Source: Candidatus Woesearchaeota archaeon
Lineage (GTDB): Archaea > Nanobdellota > Nanobdellia > SCGC-AAA011-G17 > GW2011-AR20
Reading direction: 5' to 3'
Length of the DNA stretch: 15,270 nucleotides
Assembly: GCA_018302725.1 (NCBI GenBank)
Contig: JAGVZJ010000017.1
Location: 1-15,270, forward strand
Within the stretch, counting starts at the first letter, position 1; each line of letters opens with the position of its first letter. The notes beneath the pieces are model-generated. The model made no database searches. It was not told where the DNA came from and saw nothing but the letters and a program-made list of their open reading frames with translations. A program made the position numbers and the translations under genes. This document shows positions 6,521-15,234 of this stretch, piece by piece.

Positions 6521-9500
6521 ATGATAAGGAAGTTTTTGTTTATAGTTGGTATTTTAATTCTTTCAATTATCTCTGTTGAATTGGCACTGGCTATTTCTGG
6601 GAGTGGTACTAATCTTGATGTAAGAATAGATGAGGGAGATATTGCTCTTTCTGGAGATGATACTGGTTCTATTACAGATTTTAGGGCTGAGGGAAGTGAT
6701 TTACCTGCTGTTCTTGCTTCTGGTGAAAATACTTTTTTTAGATTTACTGTTATTAATCTCAGTCTTGACATCCCCATATTTAATTCTGTTGAAGAATTAG
6801 ATCAGGATAACAATACCGTTAACTCAACTAGTCCAATAATCACGGGAGAGAATTTAACAGTGAGGACAAATGTAAGCTCCATCGTAGAAATAACTTCTGT
6901 TACTGTTAGTATTTGGGGAGCTAATAAGAATGGAGCAACTGCTCTTTCCGGAACCCTATCCTCTAGCGGCGGGCTTTACACAATAACTCTGCCTGTTAAT
7001 TATACTTATACACCGGGAATTGTTAATTATACTATAACAGCAAATAACGCAATGGGCATATCAAAAGATAATGATGGGACCATAGAGGTTTATTATAACA
7101 CTACCCTTACTACATTAAATACAGCAAGTGTTGAATATGGGCAGAATATCACTTTGACTGCTGCGTATAATCTAACTAATACTACTGCGAGTTCTGGAGC
7201 TACATGTAATTTCACAGCAGGAAGCATAACTGGAAATCTTGGGTTCTCTAACAAACTGTATTCAGGAAGCCTCAATTCTACCAATTTTGCTTTAGGAAAT
7301 GTAGCTATTAATTGGAATTGTGGAAAATTATTCTATGTGAATAGAACGTTAAATACAACATTTACTGTTACAGATATTGCAGCTCCTAGTTTAAGTAATA
7401 TTGTGCATAGCCCTAATGTTACTATCACTTCTCTTGATAATGTTACAATTAATGCAACTGCTACAGATGGTTTTTTAAATACGGTCTGGATTGAATCAGA
7501 TTATACTGGGGCATTTGTTAATTACTCCAATAGCACGGGTCATGTATCAAAAAATGGAAATGTATTTTCTTACATAGTTGGTTATGGTAATTTAAGCAGT
7601 GGACAAATAGTTCAGTACAGGTGGTATGCAAATGATACAACTAACAACGTTGCAAGGGGGACCCTTCTCAATTTTACAATAGTGAATAGGCAGCCTGATG
7701 CTCCTACATTATCAAGCCCGCAAGATGGGGACTATGTGTTCTACCAGAATGCTACATTATTCAGCTGGACATCATCTGACGCCGATGCTGATAATATAAC
7801 TTATCATTTCCAGATAGCTAACTCCAGTTTATTTGGAGATGGGAATTTAACAGTCAATACGACTCTAACTGTTCCAGGAAAAATAGGAACTGCAACGGGG
7901 AACTATACATTTACTGCTGTAAACGAGCCCGAGAGTACATATTACTGGAGGGTAAGGGCTACAGACAATGGGACTTATACCAGTTTTTCCCCATCTAGGT
8001 CATTTATCCTAACTAATGCAGCTATAAATATTTCAACACCTTATTATGATGAGGTTATCACAGGAGGGACTACCACTACAATAACTGTAAATGAGACCTT
8101 AAATGGGGCTTGGGTTAAGTCTATGGATTTGATTATAAGTGTGGATGGCGTAAATTCAACTGTTGTGGCAACAAATACAAGCAATAATGCAGAAGCAACA
8201 ACAAGCTATACTTATTCATATTTAGTTCCAAATGTTAACTCAACATTTGTGATATTAAAAGCAATAGGCCATAATGGATCCTTAAGCGTAAATACCACTT
8301 CAAGATTCCAGATAACCAAGGATCTTTCACTTGTAAGAACGGCGTCTATAGATTATTTGTGTGGGTCTAGAGCCATAAATGCACCAAATTCCCAGAATAA
8401 CTTTACATTGAGAGCTAATCTTGGGGTGCTTATCGGATATGTGAATGTTAACTTGACATATCCTAATGGTACTGTGACAACTTTAAGCGCCTCTGCAAAT
8501 AATAGCGATAGTTATGCAAATACAAACTACAGTTATGAATATAATTATTCATTTAATTTTGGACCAAACACTGGAGTTTATGTTTTGAGAGGAGAGATTA
8601 GAGATATAAACTATCCTCTTTCTTCTGCAGTGGGAGTAGAAAGAAATATGACTGTTGCTGCTAATGCGAACTTGGATTTATCTCAAGGCAACTTTAACAC
8701 TATAGAAATTAAAGATACATGCACCGGAGAAATATTGACATCTGGAAGCAGCATTACATCAACATTTCCTGAAGGAAAGTATGATATTATTGTAAGCACA
8801 TCAGACAGAAAACAAACTGTAGAATTGTTTAAAGCTAATCTATCCTCATCTTCAGTCGAGGTATGTAACTTCACTGATCTGGATGAGTCCATAGCTGCTC
8901 CAACTAATTTTAGAGCTATTGACCAATATGAAGTTTCTTGCAATAACAACCTCATCTTTACAGCTGTAAACTTAACATATGATTATAGTAGTATTATCTC
9001 AAGTGTCTTGACAGAAAGTGCCATTAAACTTTATAAATGTAATAATGTGGCTAATAATACATGTACCTGGACACTTGTAAGCACCAACCTAAAAAGCGAT
9101 GGAAATAATATTACTGGCTCATTCACAAATTTCTCAACATTTATGGTTGGAGAGGATCTTTCTTTAGTCCAATTACCTTCTTTGCCTACCACAGTAATAA
9201 CAAGCGGGAGCGGAGGGATCCAGGTAGGAGAAGAACCTGTTATAATTGATTTGTTACAACCAGGCAAGATCACTTTCTACAATAATGAAACTATCATGAC
9301 TCCTATTGTGATTAAAAATAATGGAAACTTCACGCTAGAAGATATCACTATTACTGCTGAAACAGACAGCGATAAGTTGAGGTTAAGCCTTGATACGGGG
9401 TTTATAAACTCGTTATCTCCTGCTGAGCAGAGAGAGTTATTGTTGACTATTACAAGCTTATTTGCTGACCCAGGAGACCATGAGGTAAGAATAAGTGCTT

Positions 9501-9907
9501 CTATAGCCAAGCCTTCTACAGTCACCGATAGCACATTGTTTTTTATTGATTTAGTGTCTTACTTGGAAAATATTGAAGGGGTAGCAGAGCAGGAAATGGA
9601 GTTTTTAACCAGATTGTTCACCCAATACCCTGAATGTAATGAATTCAATGAATTGTCAGACAGAGCTAAAGAGTCATTTGCAGTAGCAGACTATGGAAAA
9701 GCTCTGCAATTTAGCGATGCTGCGATACAAAGCTGTAAGAGTATAGTTTCTGCAGAAGAGAAAACTACCTTTAATCTCAAAAAGCTTGCTGAGCTAGAGA
9801 CTAATCAGCTTTTGTTACTTGGAGGAGAATTAGTAGTTCTTGCCTTTGTTGTTGTTATTTTTTATACCTACTACACAAGAAGAAGGATCAGAAAGGGCAG
9901 GAGGTAA
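6521..9907 (+). CDS. Large membrane-anchored, sequon-rich surface protein (paralogue A)
   Basis: This is a 1128-residue ectodomain protein. Residues 1-24 are a signal peptide (MIRKF, hydrophobic core, cut near ALA). Residues about 100-390 look like three Ig/FN3-type beta modules, the second with a cysteine pair (TCNF, NCGK). From residue 392 to the end it is collinear with the next gene: an FN3-like module (PxAPTL, then YYWRVRATD), a module beginning at the YLCG cysteine (614), a module ending in FTNFSTFMVGE, a short Gly/Ser linker, a CARDB-like module (NNETI, then KNNGNFTLEDI), a helical region with PEC and DYGKA, one membrane helix at about 1096-1118, and a basic cytoplasmic tail. I count about 50 N-x-S/T sequons, nearly all on the ectodomain, consistent with heavy N-glycosylation. 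It may be a surface-layer or adhesion protein; no enzymatic motif was seen. It leads the cluster whose end is MoxR-DUF58-VWA. Confidence 0.8.
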   Translation: MIRKFLFIVGILILSIISVELALAISGSGTNLDVRIDEGDIALSGDDTGSITDFRAEGSDLPAVLASGENTFFRFTVINLSLDIPIFNSVEELDQDNNTVNSTSPIITGENLTVRTNVSSIVEITSVTVSIWGANKNGATALSGTLSSSGGLYTITLPVNYTYTPGIVNYTITANNAMGISKDNDGTIEVYYNTTLTTLNTASVEYGQNITLTAAYNLTNTTASSGATCNFTAGSITGNLGFSNKLYSGSLNSTNFALGNVAINWNCGKLFYVNRTLNTTFTVTDIAAPSLSNIVHSPNVTITSLDNVTINATATDGFLNTVWIESDYTGAFVNYSNSTGHVSKNGNVFSYIVGYGNLSSGQIVQYRWYANDTTNNVARGTLLNFTIVNRQPDAPTLSSPQDGDYVFYQNATLFSWTSSDADADNITYHFQIANSSLFGDGNLTVNTTLTVPGKIGTATGNYTFTAVNEPESTYYWRVRATDNGTYTSFSPSRSFILTNAAINISTPYYDEVITGGTTTTITVNETLNGAWVKSMDLIISVDGVNSTVVATNTSNNAEATTSYTYSYLVPNVNSTFVILKAIGHNGSLSVNTTSRFQITKDLSLVRTASIDYLCGSRAINAPNSQNNFTLRANLGVLIGYVNVNLTYPNGTVTTLSASANNSDSYANTNYSYEYNYSFNFGPNTGVYVLRGEIRDINYPLSSAVGVERNMTVAANANLDLSQGNFNTIEIKDTCTGEILTSGSSITSTFPEGKYDIIVSTSDRKQTVELFKANLSSSSVEVCNFTDLDESIAAPTNFRAIDQYEVSCNNNLIFTAVNLTYDYSSIISSVLTESAIKLYKCNNVANNTCTWTLVSTNLKSDGNNITGSFTNFSTFMVGEDLSLVQLPSLPTTVITSGSGGIQVGEEPVIIDLLQPGKITFYNNETIMTPIVIKNNGNFTLEDITITAETDSDKLRLSLDTGFINSLSPAEQRELLLTITSLFADPGDHEVRISASIAKPSTVTDSTLFFIDLVSYLENIEGVAEQEMEFLTRLFTQYPECNEFNELSDRAKESFAVADYGKALQFSDAAIQSCKSIVSAEEKTTFNLKKLAELETNQLLLLGGELVVLAFVVVIFYTYYTRRRIRKGRR

Positions 9908-9910
9908 TAC

Positions 9911-9926
9911 CTATAATTTTATTAAT
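9911..9926 (+). promoter_or_regulatory. Candidate promoter of the second surface protein
   Basis: The 41-base gap after the first surface gene contains TATAATTTTATTAAT (9912-9926). Taking the box as TTTTATTAA, its centre is about 28 bases before ATG 9949, so a leaderless transcript is possible. No Shine-Dalgarno is visible before the ATG. Confidence 0.4.
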
Positions 9927-9948
9927 TAGAACTGCATTCTTTATTTAA

Positions 9949-12255
9949 ATGAAAAGAGGTAAATTTGGCAGGATTAGGTGGGATATTGCTACCTTTGTTG
10001 TAGCCCTGTTTATTGTTCTCTTATTTTTTTATACGAACTCTGATATGGGGATAACCGGATATGACACATTTGGGGCTACTGCGGTTCCGAGTGCACCTAC
10101 ATTATTGCTGCCTGAGAATGGATCCAGCCTCTTGTTTAATGCTAATAATGGGTTTAACTGGTCTGGGAGTGATCCAGATTCAAATCCCATGAACTACTTC
10201 TTCCAGGTAGGGAACAGTACTGGATTTGAAAATGGGAACTTATCGGTGAATATAACTTTACTTGACACTAATGTTACATTAGTATCCAACAACCTAAGCT
10301 TGGGAAAATATTACTGGAGGGTTAGAGCTAATGATAGTGAGGGGAATTCTGCTTTTAGTGCAGTACGGGAATTCTATGTGGTCTATGGCATTCTAAATAT
10401 GACAAGCCCTGTTAATAACTCTGTGGTTACTGCTAAAAATTCTCAAACTATTCAAATTGAGGAGGCGGGAAACGGAGATTTAATAAGCGCTGTTAACCTT
10501 CTGTTTACAGTTAATGGTGCAAACACCACATATACAGCATTAAATACTACAGATACCCCAATCACTAACTATACCTATAGCTATACTGTTCCAGATATAA
10601 ATTCTACTTATATAGACTTGGTTGTTATAGGCAGCAATGAGTCTAATACGGTTAATGTTACTTCATACTATAAGCTAAGGGTTACTAGGAGCTTTTCAGA
10701 AGCAAATATAGATGTTCCTAGTTTGGAATACCTCTGTGGTTTTCCAACTGTTTTGGAGCAGAATACCACTATGAACATTACTGTAAACTTTACGGCAGAT
10801 GTTCTTGTTGGTTATGTAAATCTCAGCGTGCTTTTTCCAAATGGGAGTTCTTTGGATTTACAGCCAGCTGCTAACAACTTTAAGGAGTATTCAAATATTA
10901 GTTTTGGGTACAGGTATAATTATACATTTAACACTTCTGTTTTGGGGGAGTTTAATATGAGCCTTCAAATTCGGGATATTAACTATCCTACATCCAGTGC
11001 TGTTACTCAAACCAAAAAATTTACTGTCAGTAATCTTTTAGGTGTCAATTTAACTGGGATTGGGGGCAGTACTATCCAAGTAAGAGATACATGTAGCAAG
11101 GGGATTATCTATTCTGGTGTAAATATCACCCAGAATCTTCCTTCTGGAGTCTATGATTTGTTATTTAAAAATTCCAATTTGAGATTAGAAGCTAATCTCT
11201 TTAATTCAAATATAACTGCGGTAAACAATTTAACTGTATGCAACTTCACAGATCTAAGCGAGACTGTTAGTGTTCCTACTACTACCAGGGCTATTGATCA
11301 GTTTGAGTTTGTATGTAACAAAACTCTTGGATTTAATACAGTTAATATAACTTACAACTATTCTGCTATTACTGCTAGTGTCACTTCTGAAAATGATCTT
11401 GAGTTTTACAAGTGTACCAGCCCTGTTTCATGTACATGGGTTCAGTTTCTAGATGCAAATCTAGATACAGTTGCAAATTTGTTTAAGATTAACATTACCA
11501 ACTTTTCTGTATTCATGATCTCTGAACAAGTAACCCCTACAGGGGGAGGGGCTGTTAGTAGCAGTGGCTCAGGAAGCAGCGGTGGCTCTGGTGGAACAAA
11601 AATAGCAACACTTGACCTTATTAAACCAGAGAATATAGAATTTTTTGAAAATGAAACAATAAGAATACCCATAACTCTCAAAAATACTGGAGAGTTTACA
11701 CTATATACCATCTTCTTGGATGCATCAATAAATAATGAGCTTTTTAGCTTAAGGCTTGGAAGTTCTACAGTTGAGATGTTAGTTAAGGGGCAAACCTTTA
11801 GTACATTCTTAGAAGTAAAAAACAATGGTGCAGAACCAGGGCAGTATGAGATTACTCTTAAATCCACAGTTTTTAGTCCGAGCTTTACAGATACAACTAA
11901 GCTTTTCTTAGACCTAAAAGACAAAGAAGTTTCAAAGAAACAGTCTTTGTTGGATCAACTGGAGTTTATGAATGAACTGTTTAGAGGAAATCCAGAATGC
12001 TTAGAATTTAGTGAAATTGTTGGAGAGGTAAGATCTTTAATTGATAAGAGAGACTATGGAAAGGCAACTAAGCTGGTTGATAATACAATTTCAGGGTGCA
12101 GAGAACTAATTGCACTGGATGAAGCAGAATTGAATTTTCCCTTCAGGTCCGTAAGGGCTAAATCTAACTTTGGATTGTTTGTTATAGAGTCTGTAATGTT
12201 TCTTTCAATCACAGCAATACTGTATTATTTCTACCAAAAAAGGAAGCATAGATAA
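9949..12255 (+). CDS. Membrane-anchored, sequon-rich surface protein (paralogue B)
   Basis: This 768-residue protein is a shorter paralogue of its upstream neighbour. Residues 47-768 align collinearly with residues 392-1128 of the first protein, with no counterpart to its three N-terminal beta modules. The N-terminus is basic (MKRGKFGRIRW) followed by a hydrophobic segment at about 14-30, either a signal peptide or an anchor. Shared landmarks are PSAPTL, YYWRVRAND, YLCG, RDTC, VCNFTDL, AIDQFEF, YKC and SCTW, FSVFM, then a Gly/Ser linker (about 532-552) longer than in the first protein. A CARDB-like module follows (FFENETIRIPITLKNTG), then a helical segment with PEC and RDYGKA, and a membrane helix at about 742-762 with a basic tail. 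I count about 36 N-x-S/T sequons, almost all before residue 530. The function is unknown; a cell-surface role is inferred from topology and glycosylation potential. Confidence 0.8.
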   Translation: MKRGKFGRIRWDIATFVVALFIVLLFFYTNSDMGITGYDTFGATAVPSAPTLLLPENGSSLLFNANNGFNWSGSDPDSNPMNYFFQVGNSTGFENGNLSVNITLLDTNVTLVSNNLSLGKYYWRVRANDSEGNSAFSAVREFYVVYGILNMTSPVNNSVVTAKNSQTIQIEEAGNGDLISAVNLLFTVNGANTTYTALNTTDTPITNYTYSYTVPDINSTYIDLVVIGSNESNTVNVTSYYKLRVTRSFSEANIDVPSLEYLCGFPTVLEQNTTMNITVNFTADVLVGYVNLSVLFPNGSSLDLQPAANNFKEYSNISFGYRYNYTFNTSVLGEFNMSLQIRDINYPTSSAVTQTKKFTVSNLLGVNLTGIGGSTIQVRDTCSKGIIYSGVNITQNLPSGVYDLLFKNSNLRLEANLFNSNITAVNNLTVCNFTDLSETVSVPTTTRAIDQFEFVCNKTLGFNTVNITYNYSAITASVTSENDLEFYKCTSPVSCTWVQFLDANLDTVANLFKINITNFSVFMISEQVTPTGGGAVSSSGSGSSGGSGGTKIATLDLIKPENIEFFENETIRIPITLKNTGEFTLYTIFLDASINNELFSLRLGSSTVEMLVKGQTFSTFLEVKNNGAEPGQYEITLKSTVFSPSFTDTTKLFLDLKDKEVSKKQSLLDQLEFMNELFRGNPECLEFSEIVGEVRSLIDKRDYGKATKLVDNTISGCRELIALDEAELNFPFRSVRAKSNFGLFVIESVMFLSITAILYYFYQKRKHR

Positions 12256-12269
12256 TTTATTATTCTTCA

Positions 12270-12300
12270 GTTATAAACAAACTATTTATACTCTGTTTTT
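12270..12300 (+). promoter_or_regulatory. Candidate promoter of the MoxR-DUF58-VWA operon
   Basis: The 59-base gap 12256-12314 is AT-rich and holds two TATA-like runs, TTATAAAC at 12271-12278 and TATTTATA at 12292-12299. The first would start transcription near 12300 with a short leader. The second is rather close to ATG 12315. T-rich runs at 12296-12310 could also end the upstream transcript. Confidence 0.35.
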
Positions 12301-12314
12301 TCTTTATATTTAAA

Positions 12315-13391
12315 ATGAAGGGGCGAAAAACCAAATTTTCTAAGAAAAAAAAAATTCCTAAGACCTTTAGAAAAGGGGAGCAGGCAAAGTACAAAGGACT
12401 TCATTCTGGGAAATTAAGCCAGGAAAAAATAGAAGAATATGCAAGACTGGTAGAGCTTGTGAGAGAAGAGATGTCTAAGACTATTGTTGGGCAGCAGGGT
12501 GTTATTGGATGGTTATTAAGCGCTATGTTATGCAACGGCCATGTTCTAGTAGAAGGAGTTCCTGGAATAGCAAAAACATTAATTGTTAGAACATTATCTA
12601 AAGTAACTGGAGGAGATTTTTCAAGGATACAGTTTACTGCAGATTTACTGCCTACGGATGTTACAGGCCTTACGATATATGAGGAAAAAACAAAACAGTT
12701 TAAAGTGGTTAAGGGGCCTGTTTTTGCAAACTTTTTATTGGCAGATGAGATTAACAGAAGCCCGCCTAAAACACAATCTGCACTTTTAGAAGCAATGCAG
12801 GAGAAAGAAGTCACTATTGGGGATACTACTTATGATTTGCCTGACCCTTTTTTTGTCATGGCCACTCAAAACCCAATAGAGCAAGGGGGTGTTTACACAT
12901 TACCAGAGGCTCAAGTTGATAGATTTTTGTTTAAAGTAATTGTAGATTACCCTACTGAGGAAGATGAGATGGAGATATTAGAGAGAAATATGACTCTGAG
13001 GAATTTTAATTCTTATGAACTCAAGGCAGTGATTAATCCACAAAAAATTGTGGAGATGCAGCATGACGTAAAAAAAGTTTATATGAGCAATGAGATTGCC
13101 AGATATATAGTAGATCTTGTAGACGCCACCAGGAATCCCAGCAAATACAAAATAGAAAAAGGAAAGTATATTGGATATGGAGCAAGTCCTAGAGCATCTA
13201 TTGGCTTGTTTATTGCAGCTAAAGCACAGGCATTAATGAAAAAAAGCCCTTATGTTCTACCTGAGCATGTTAAGGAGATTGCTGCCCAAGTTCTTAGGCA
13301 TAGACTTTTACTGAATTATGAAGGGCAGGCAGAAAATGTGAGCTCTGATGACATTATAAAGGAGATTCTTGAGAAAGTCAAGGTGCCTTAA
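12315..13391 (+). CDS. MoxR family AAA+ ATPase
   Basis: This is a 358-residue AAA+ ATPase of the MoxR group, chaperone-like enzymes that work with VWA proteins to mature or insert metal cofactors into partners. Visible motifs are Walker A GVPGIAKT (81-88), Walker B LLADEI (141-146) followed by NRSPPKTQSALLEAMQE, sensor 1 ATQNP with Asn186, the DRF arginine (203), and sensor 2 GASPRAS with Arg293. The core begins near residue 38 (EKIEEYARLVE). The first 34 residues are an extra Lys/Arg-rich extension encoded partly by a run of ten A bases (12345-12354). No later ATG precedes the core except one at residue 53, which would cut it, so 12315 is kept. The stop is 1 base before the DUF58 ATG, so the two are translationally coupled. 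Confidence 0.93.
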   Translation: MKGRKTKFSKKKKIPKTFRKGEQAKYKGLHSGKLSQEKIEEYARLVELVREEMSKTIVGQQGVIGWLLSAMLCNGHVLVEGVPGIAKTLIVRTLSKVTGGDFSRIQFTADLLPTDVTGLTIYEEKTKQFKVVKGPVFANFLLADEINRSPPKTQSALLEAMQEKEVTIGDTTYDLPDPFFVMATQNPIEQGGVYTLPEAQVDRFLFKVIVDYPTEEDEMEILERNMTLRNFNSYELKAVINPQKIVEMQHDVKKVYMSNEIARYIVDLVDATRNPSKYKIEKGKYIGYGASPRASIGLFIAAKAQALMKKSPYVLPEHVKEIAAQVLRHRLLLNYEGQAENVSSDDIIKEILEKVKVP

Positions 13392-13392
13392 A

Positions 13393-14292
13393 ATGGCAAA
13401 AAAGAAATTACTAGTAGACTTATTACCTGCTATAAGGAAGTTAGAGGTTCTTACCAAGCAACATGCAGCTATAGGTTTAGGCGGGCAGTACATGAGTGTT
13501 TTCAAGGGGAGAGGGATTGAATTTGAAGATTATAGACCTTATTCTGCTACTGATGATGCATCGTTAATAGACTGGAAAGCAAGCAAGAAAGCGCATAAAA
13601 TATTGATTAAAGAGTATGTTGAGGAGAGAAATGTTAATGTTGTTTTTGTTTTGGATGTAAGCCAAAGTATGTTATTTGGATCAACTAACAAGCTTAAAAA
13701 TGAATATGCAGCAGAGCTTGTTGCTTCTCTAGCGCATGCTATCCTGGAAGTAGGAGACAATGCTGGTTTAGTGATGTATAATGATTCAATTGTGAGAAAT
13801 ATAGTTCCATCAAGGCAAAGAAGCCAGTTCTATGATATTGCAAGAACTTTGACAAATCCTGAAGTATACGGCGGTAAAAAGGATTTTAATAAACTTTCTA
13901 AATTTTTGATGGTATCTTTTAACAGAGGAGCTGTTATAATCCTGATTTCTGATTTTATTGGGATGCAGCAAGACTGGGAAAAGAAATTGAAAATACTTAC
14001 AAGCAAATTTGATATCATAGGTTTAATGATCAGAGATCCAAGAGACAGGTCTTTGCCTGAAGACTATGTTGGAGAGATATTAATAAAAGATCCTTATTCT
14101 CATAAGAGAGTTGTTATAGACCCTTCTTTGTTGGGAGAGCTATATGCTAAAGAATCTAAAAGGCAAGAAGACGAGATTTTGAATGCTTTTATTGATGCTG
14201 GAGCAGACTCTACTTTGATAACTACAAATGAATTTTTTGTTAAACCAATTGTAAAGCTATTTAAACTAAGAGCGCTAAAGGTAAGAGCATAA
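13393..14292 (+). CDS. DUF58 domain protein (VWA-like, MoxR partner)
   Basis: This is a 299-residue protein with the DUF58 signature GRGIEFEDYRPY (39-50), followed by IDWKASKK (59-66) and KEYVEERN, then a von Willebrand A-type fold with MIDAS motif DVSQS (Asp88, Ser90, Ser92) and a later ISDF strand. It has no membrane segment, so it is probably cytosolic. DUF58 proteins are standard neighbours of MoxR ATPases and are thought to act as adaptors, although their biochemical role is poorly defined. I chose ATG 13393 (MAKKKLL) with AAGGTGCC just upstream as ribosome-binding site. A TTG further upstream at 13369 would add 8 residues overlapping MoxR and is unlikely. The stop overlaps the next ATG by 1 base (TAATG). 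Confidence 0.92.
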   Translation: MAKKKLLVDLLPAIRKLEVLTKQHAAIGLGGQYMSVFKGRGIEFEDYRPYSATDDASLIDWKASKKAHKILIKEYVEERNVNVVFVLDVSQSMLFGSTNKLKNEYAAELVASLAHAILEVGDNAGLVMYNDSIVRNIVPSRQRSQFYDIARTLTNPEVYGGKKDFNKLSKFLMVSFNRGAVIILISDFIGMQQDWEKKLKILTSKFDIIGLMIRDPRDRSLPEDYVGEILIKDPYSHKRVVIDPSLLGELYAKESKRQEDEILNAFIDAGADSTLITTNEFFVKPIVKLFKLRALKVRA

Positions 14293-15230
14293 TGGCAGAT
14301 GTTATATTTGTAAGACCTTCGTATTTATGGCTGTTAGTTACTTTGATATTTCTTGTTGTAGTGCATTTTGTTACAGTAAAGGGATTTAGGAAGAAAGCAT
14401 TGTCTTTTGCAAACTTTGAAGCTATAGAAAGGGTTACTGGAAGGATACAGCTGTCTCAGAATTATCTAATTTTGTTTTTGATGGGGTTTTCGTTTGTTTT
14501 TTTGATATTTTCTGCTGCAGGGACAACTTTAATTTTTGAAGCAGAGTCTACTGACTCTGACTTTGTTTTGGCTATAGATGTTTCTGCAAGCATGACCGCT
14601 GATGATTTTGAGCCCAATAGACTAGAAGCTGCTAAATCTGCGGCTTTGAGTTTTATTAACTATACTAAAGGAGATACCAAGAAAGCGTTGATTACTTTTT
14701 CCTCTACAATTTTTGTTGAGACTCCGCTAACTGATGATGAATTTACCTTAACAGAAGAAATAAAAAGCCTTAATATCAGAAAAGGCGGTGGGACTAACAT
14801 TGGAGAGGCGATTACTACTGGGACTAACTTATTGCTTAATTCTGATAAGGGCAGAGCTATAGTCTTATTAACTGATGGCAGAGGAAATGTCGGCCTGCCT
14901 TTAGAAGAAGCTATAAACTATGCAGTGCTTAACCTAGTTTCTGTGCATACAATTGGAGTTGGAACTGAGGAAGGGGGGGAGATCATAGAGGGATCTGATG
15001 TTTTATTAAAAGTTGATGAGAACACCCTGCAAGAAATTGCTGACTCTACCGGAGGAGTTTTTTACAAGGCAACTACAAAAGAGGAAGTAGACCAGGCTTA
15101 TTCTGAAATTTCTGACTTCAAGAAGAAGCTAATCTCTAAAGATTTGTCAATGGTTCTTTTGATTCTTGCTTTAGTAACTTTGACATTTACATGGGGGATG
15201 CTTAATATTAGATTCAGAACTATACCTTAA
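14292..15230 (+). CDS. Membrane-bound VWA domain protein (BatA-like)
   Basis: This is a 312-residue protein with two N-terminal membrane helices (about 11-27 and 57-80), a VWA domain (about 90-270) and a C-terminal helix (about 287-305). This is the layout of BatA/BatB-type proteins of bacterial aerotolerance operons, which are used here only as a structural comparison. The MIDAS is complete: DVSAS (Asp96, Ser98, Ser100), Thr168 in GGTN and Asp195 in LLTDGRG, so metal-dependent ligand binding is expected. The second helix likely leaves the VWA domain outside the cell or, in the opposite orientation, facing the cytosol with MoxR and DUF58; the sequence does not settle this. It overlaps the DUF58 stop by one base, making MoxR, DUF58 and this gene one operon. 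Confidence 0.9.
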   Translation: MADVIFVRPSYLWLLVTLIFLVVVHFVTVKGFRKKALSFANFEAIERVTGRIQLSQNYLILFLMGFSFVFLIFSAAGTTLIFEAESTDSDFVLAIDVSASMTADDFEPNRLEAAKSAALSFINYTKGDTKKALITFSSTIFVETPLTDDEFTLTEEIKSLNIRKGGGTNIGEAITTGTNLLLNSDKGRAIVLLTDGRGNVGLPLEEAINYAVLNLVSVHTIGVGTEEGGEIIEGSDVLLKVDENTLQEIADSTGGVFYKATTKEEVDQAYSEISDFKKKLISKDLSMVLLILALVTLTFTWGMLNIRFRTIP

Positions 15231-15234
15231 TTTA

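Noticed and set aside
11442..11924. A 160-codon minus-strand open frame inside the second surface protein
   Set aside because: It is antisense to a protein with clear paralogy. The composition is that expected of a shadow frame, with no promoter or motif.
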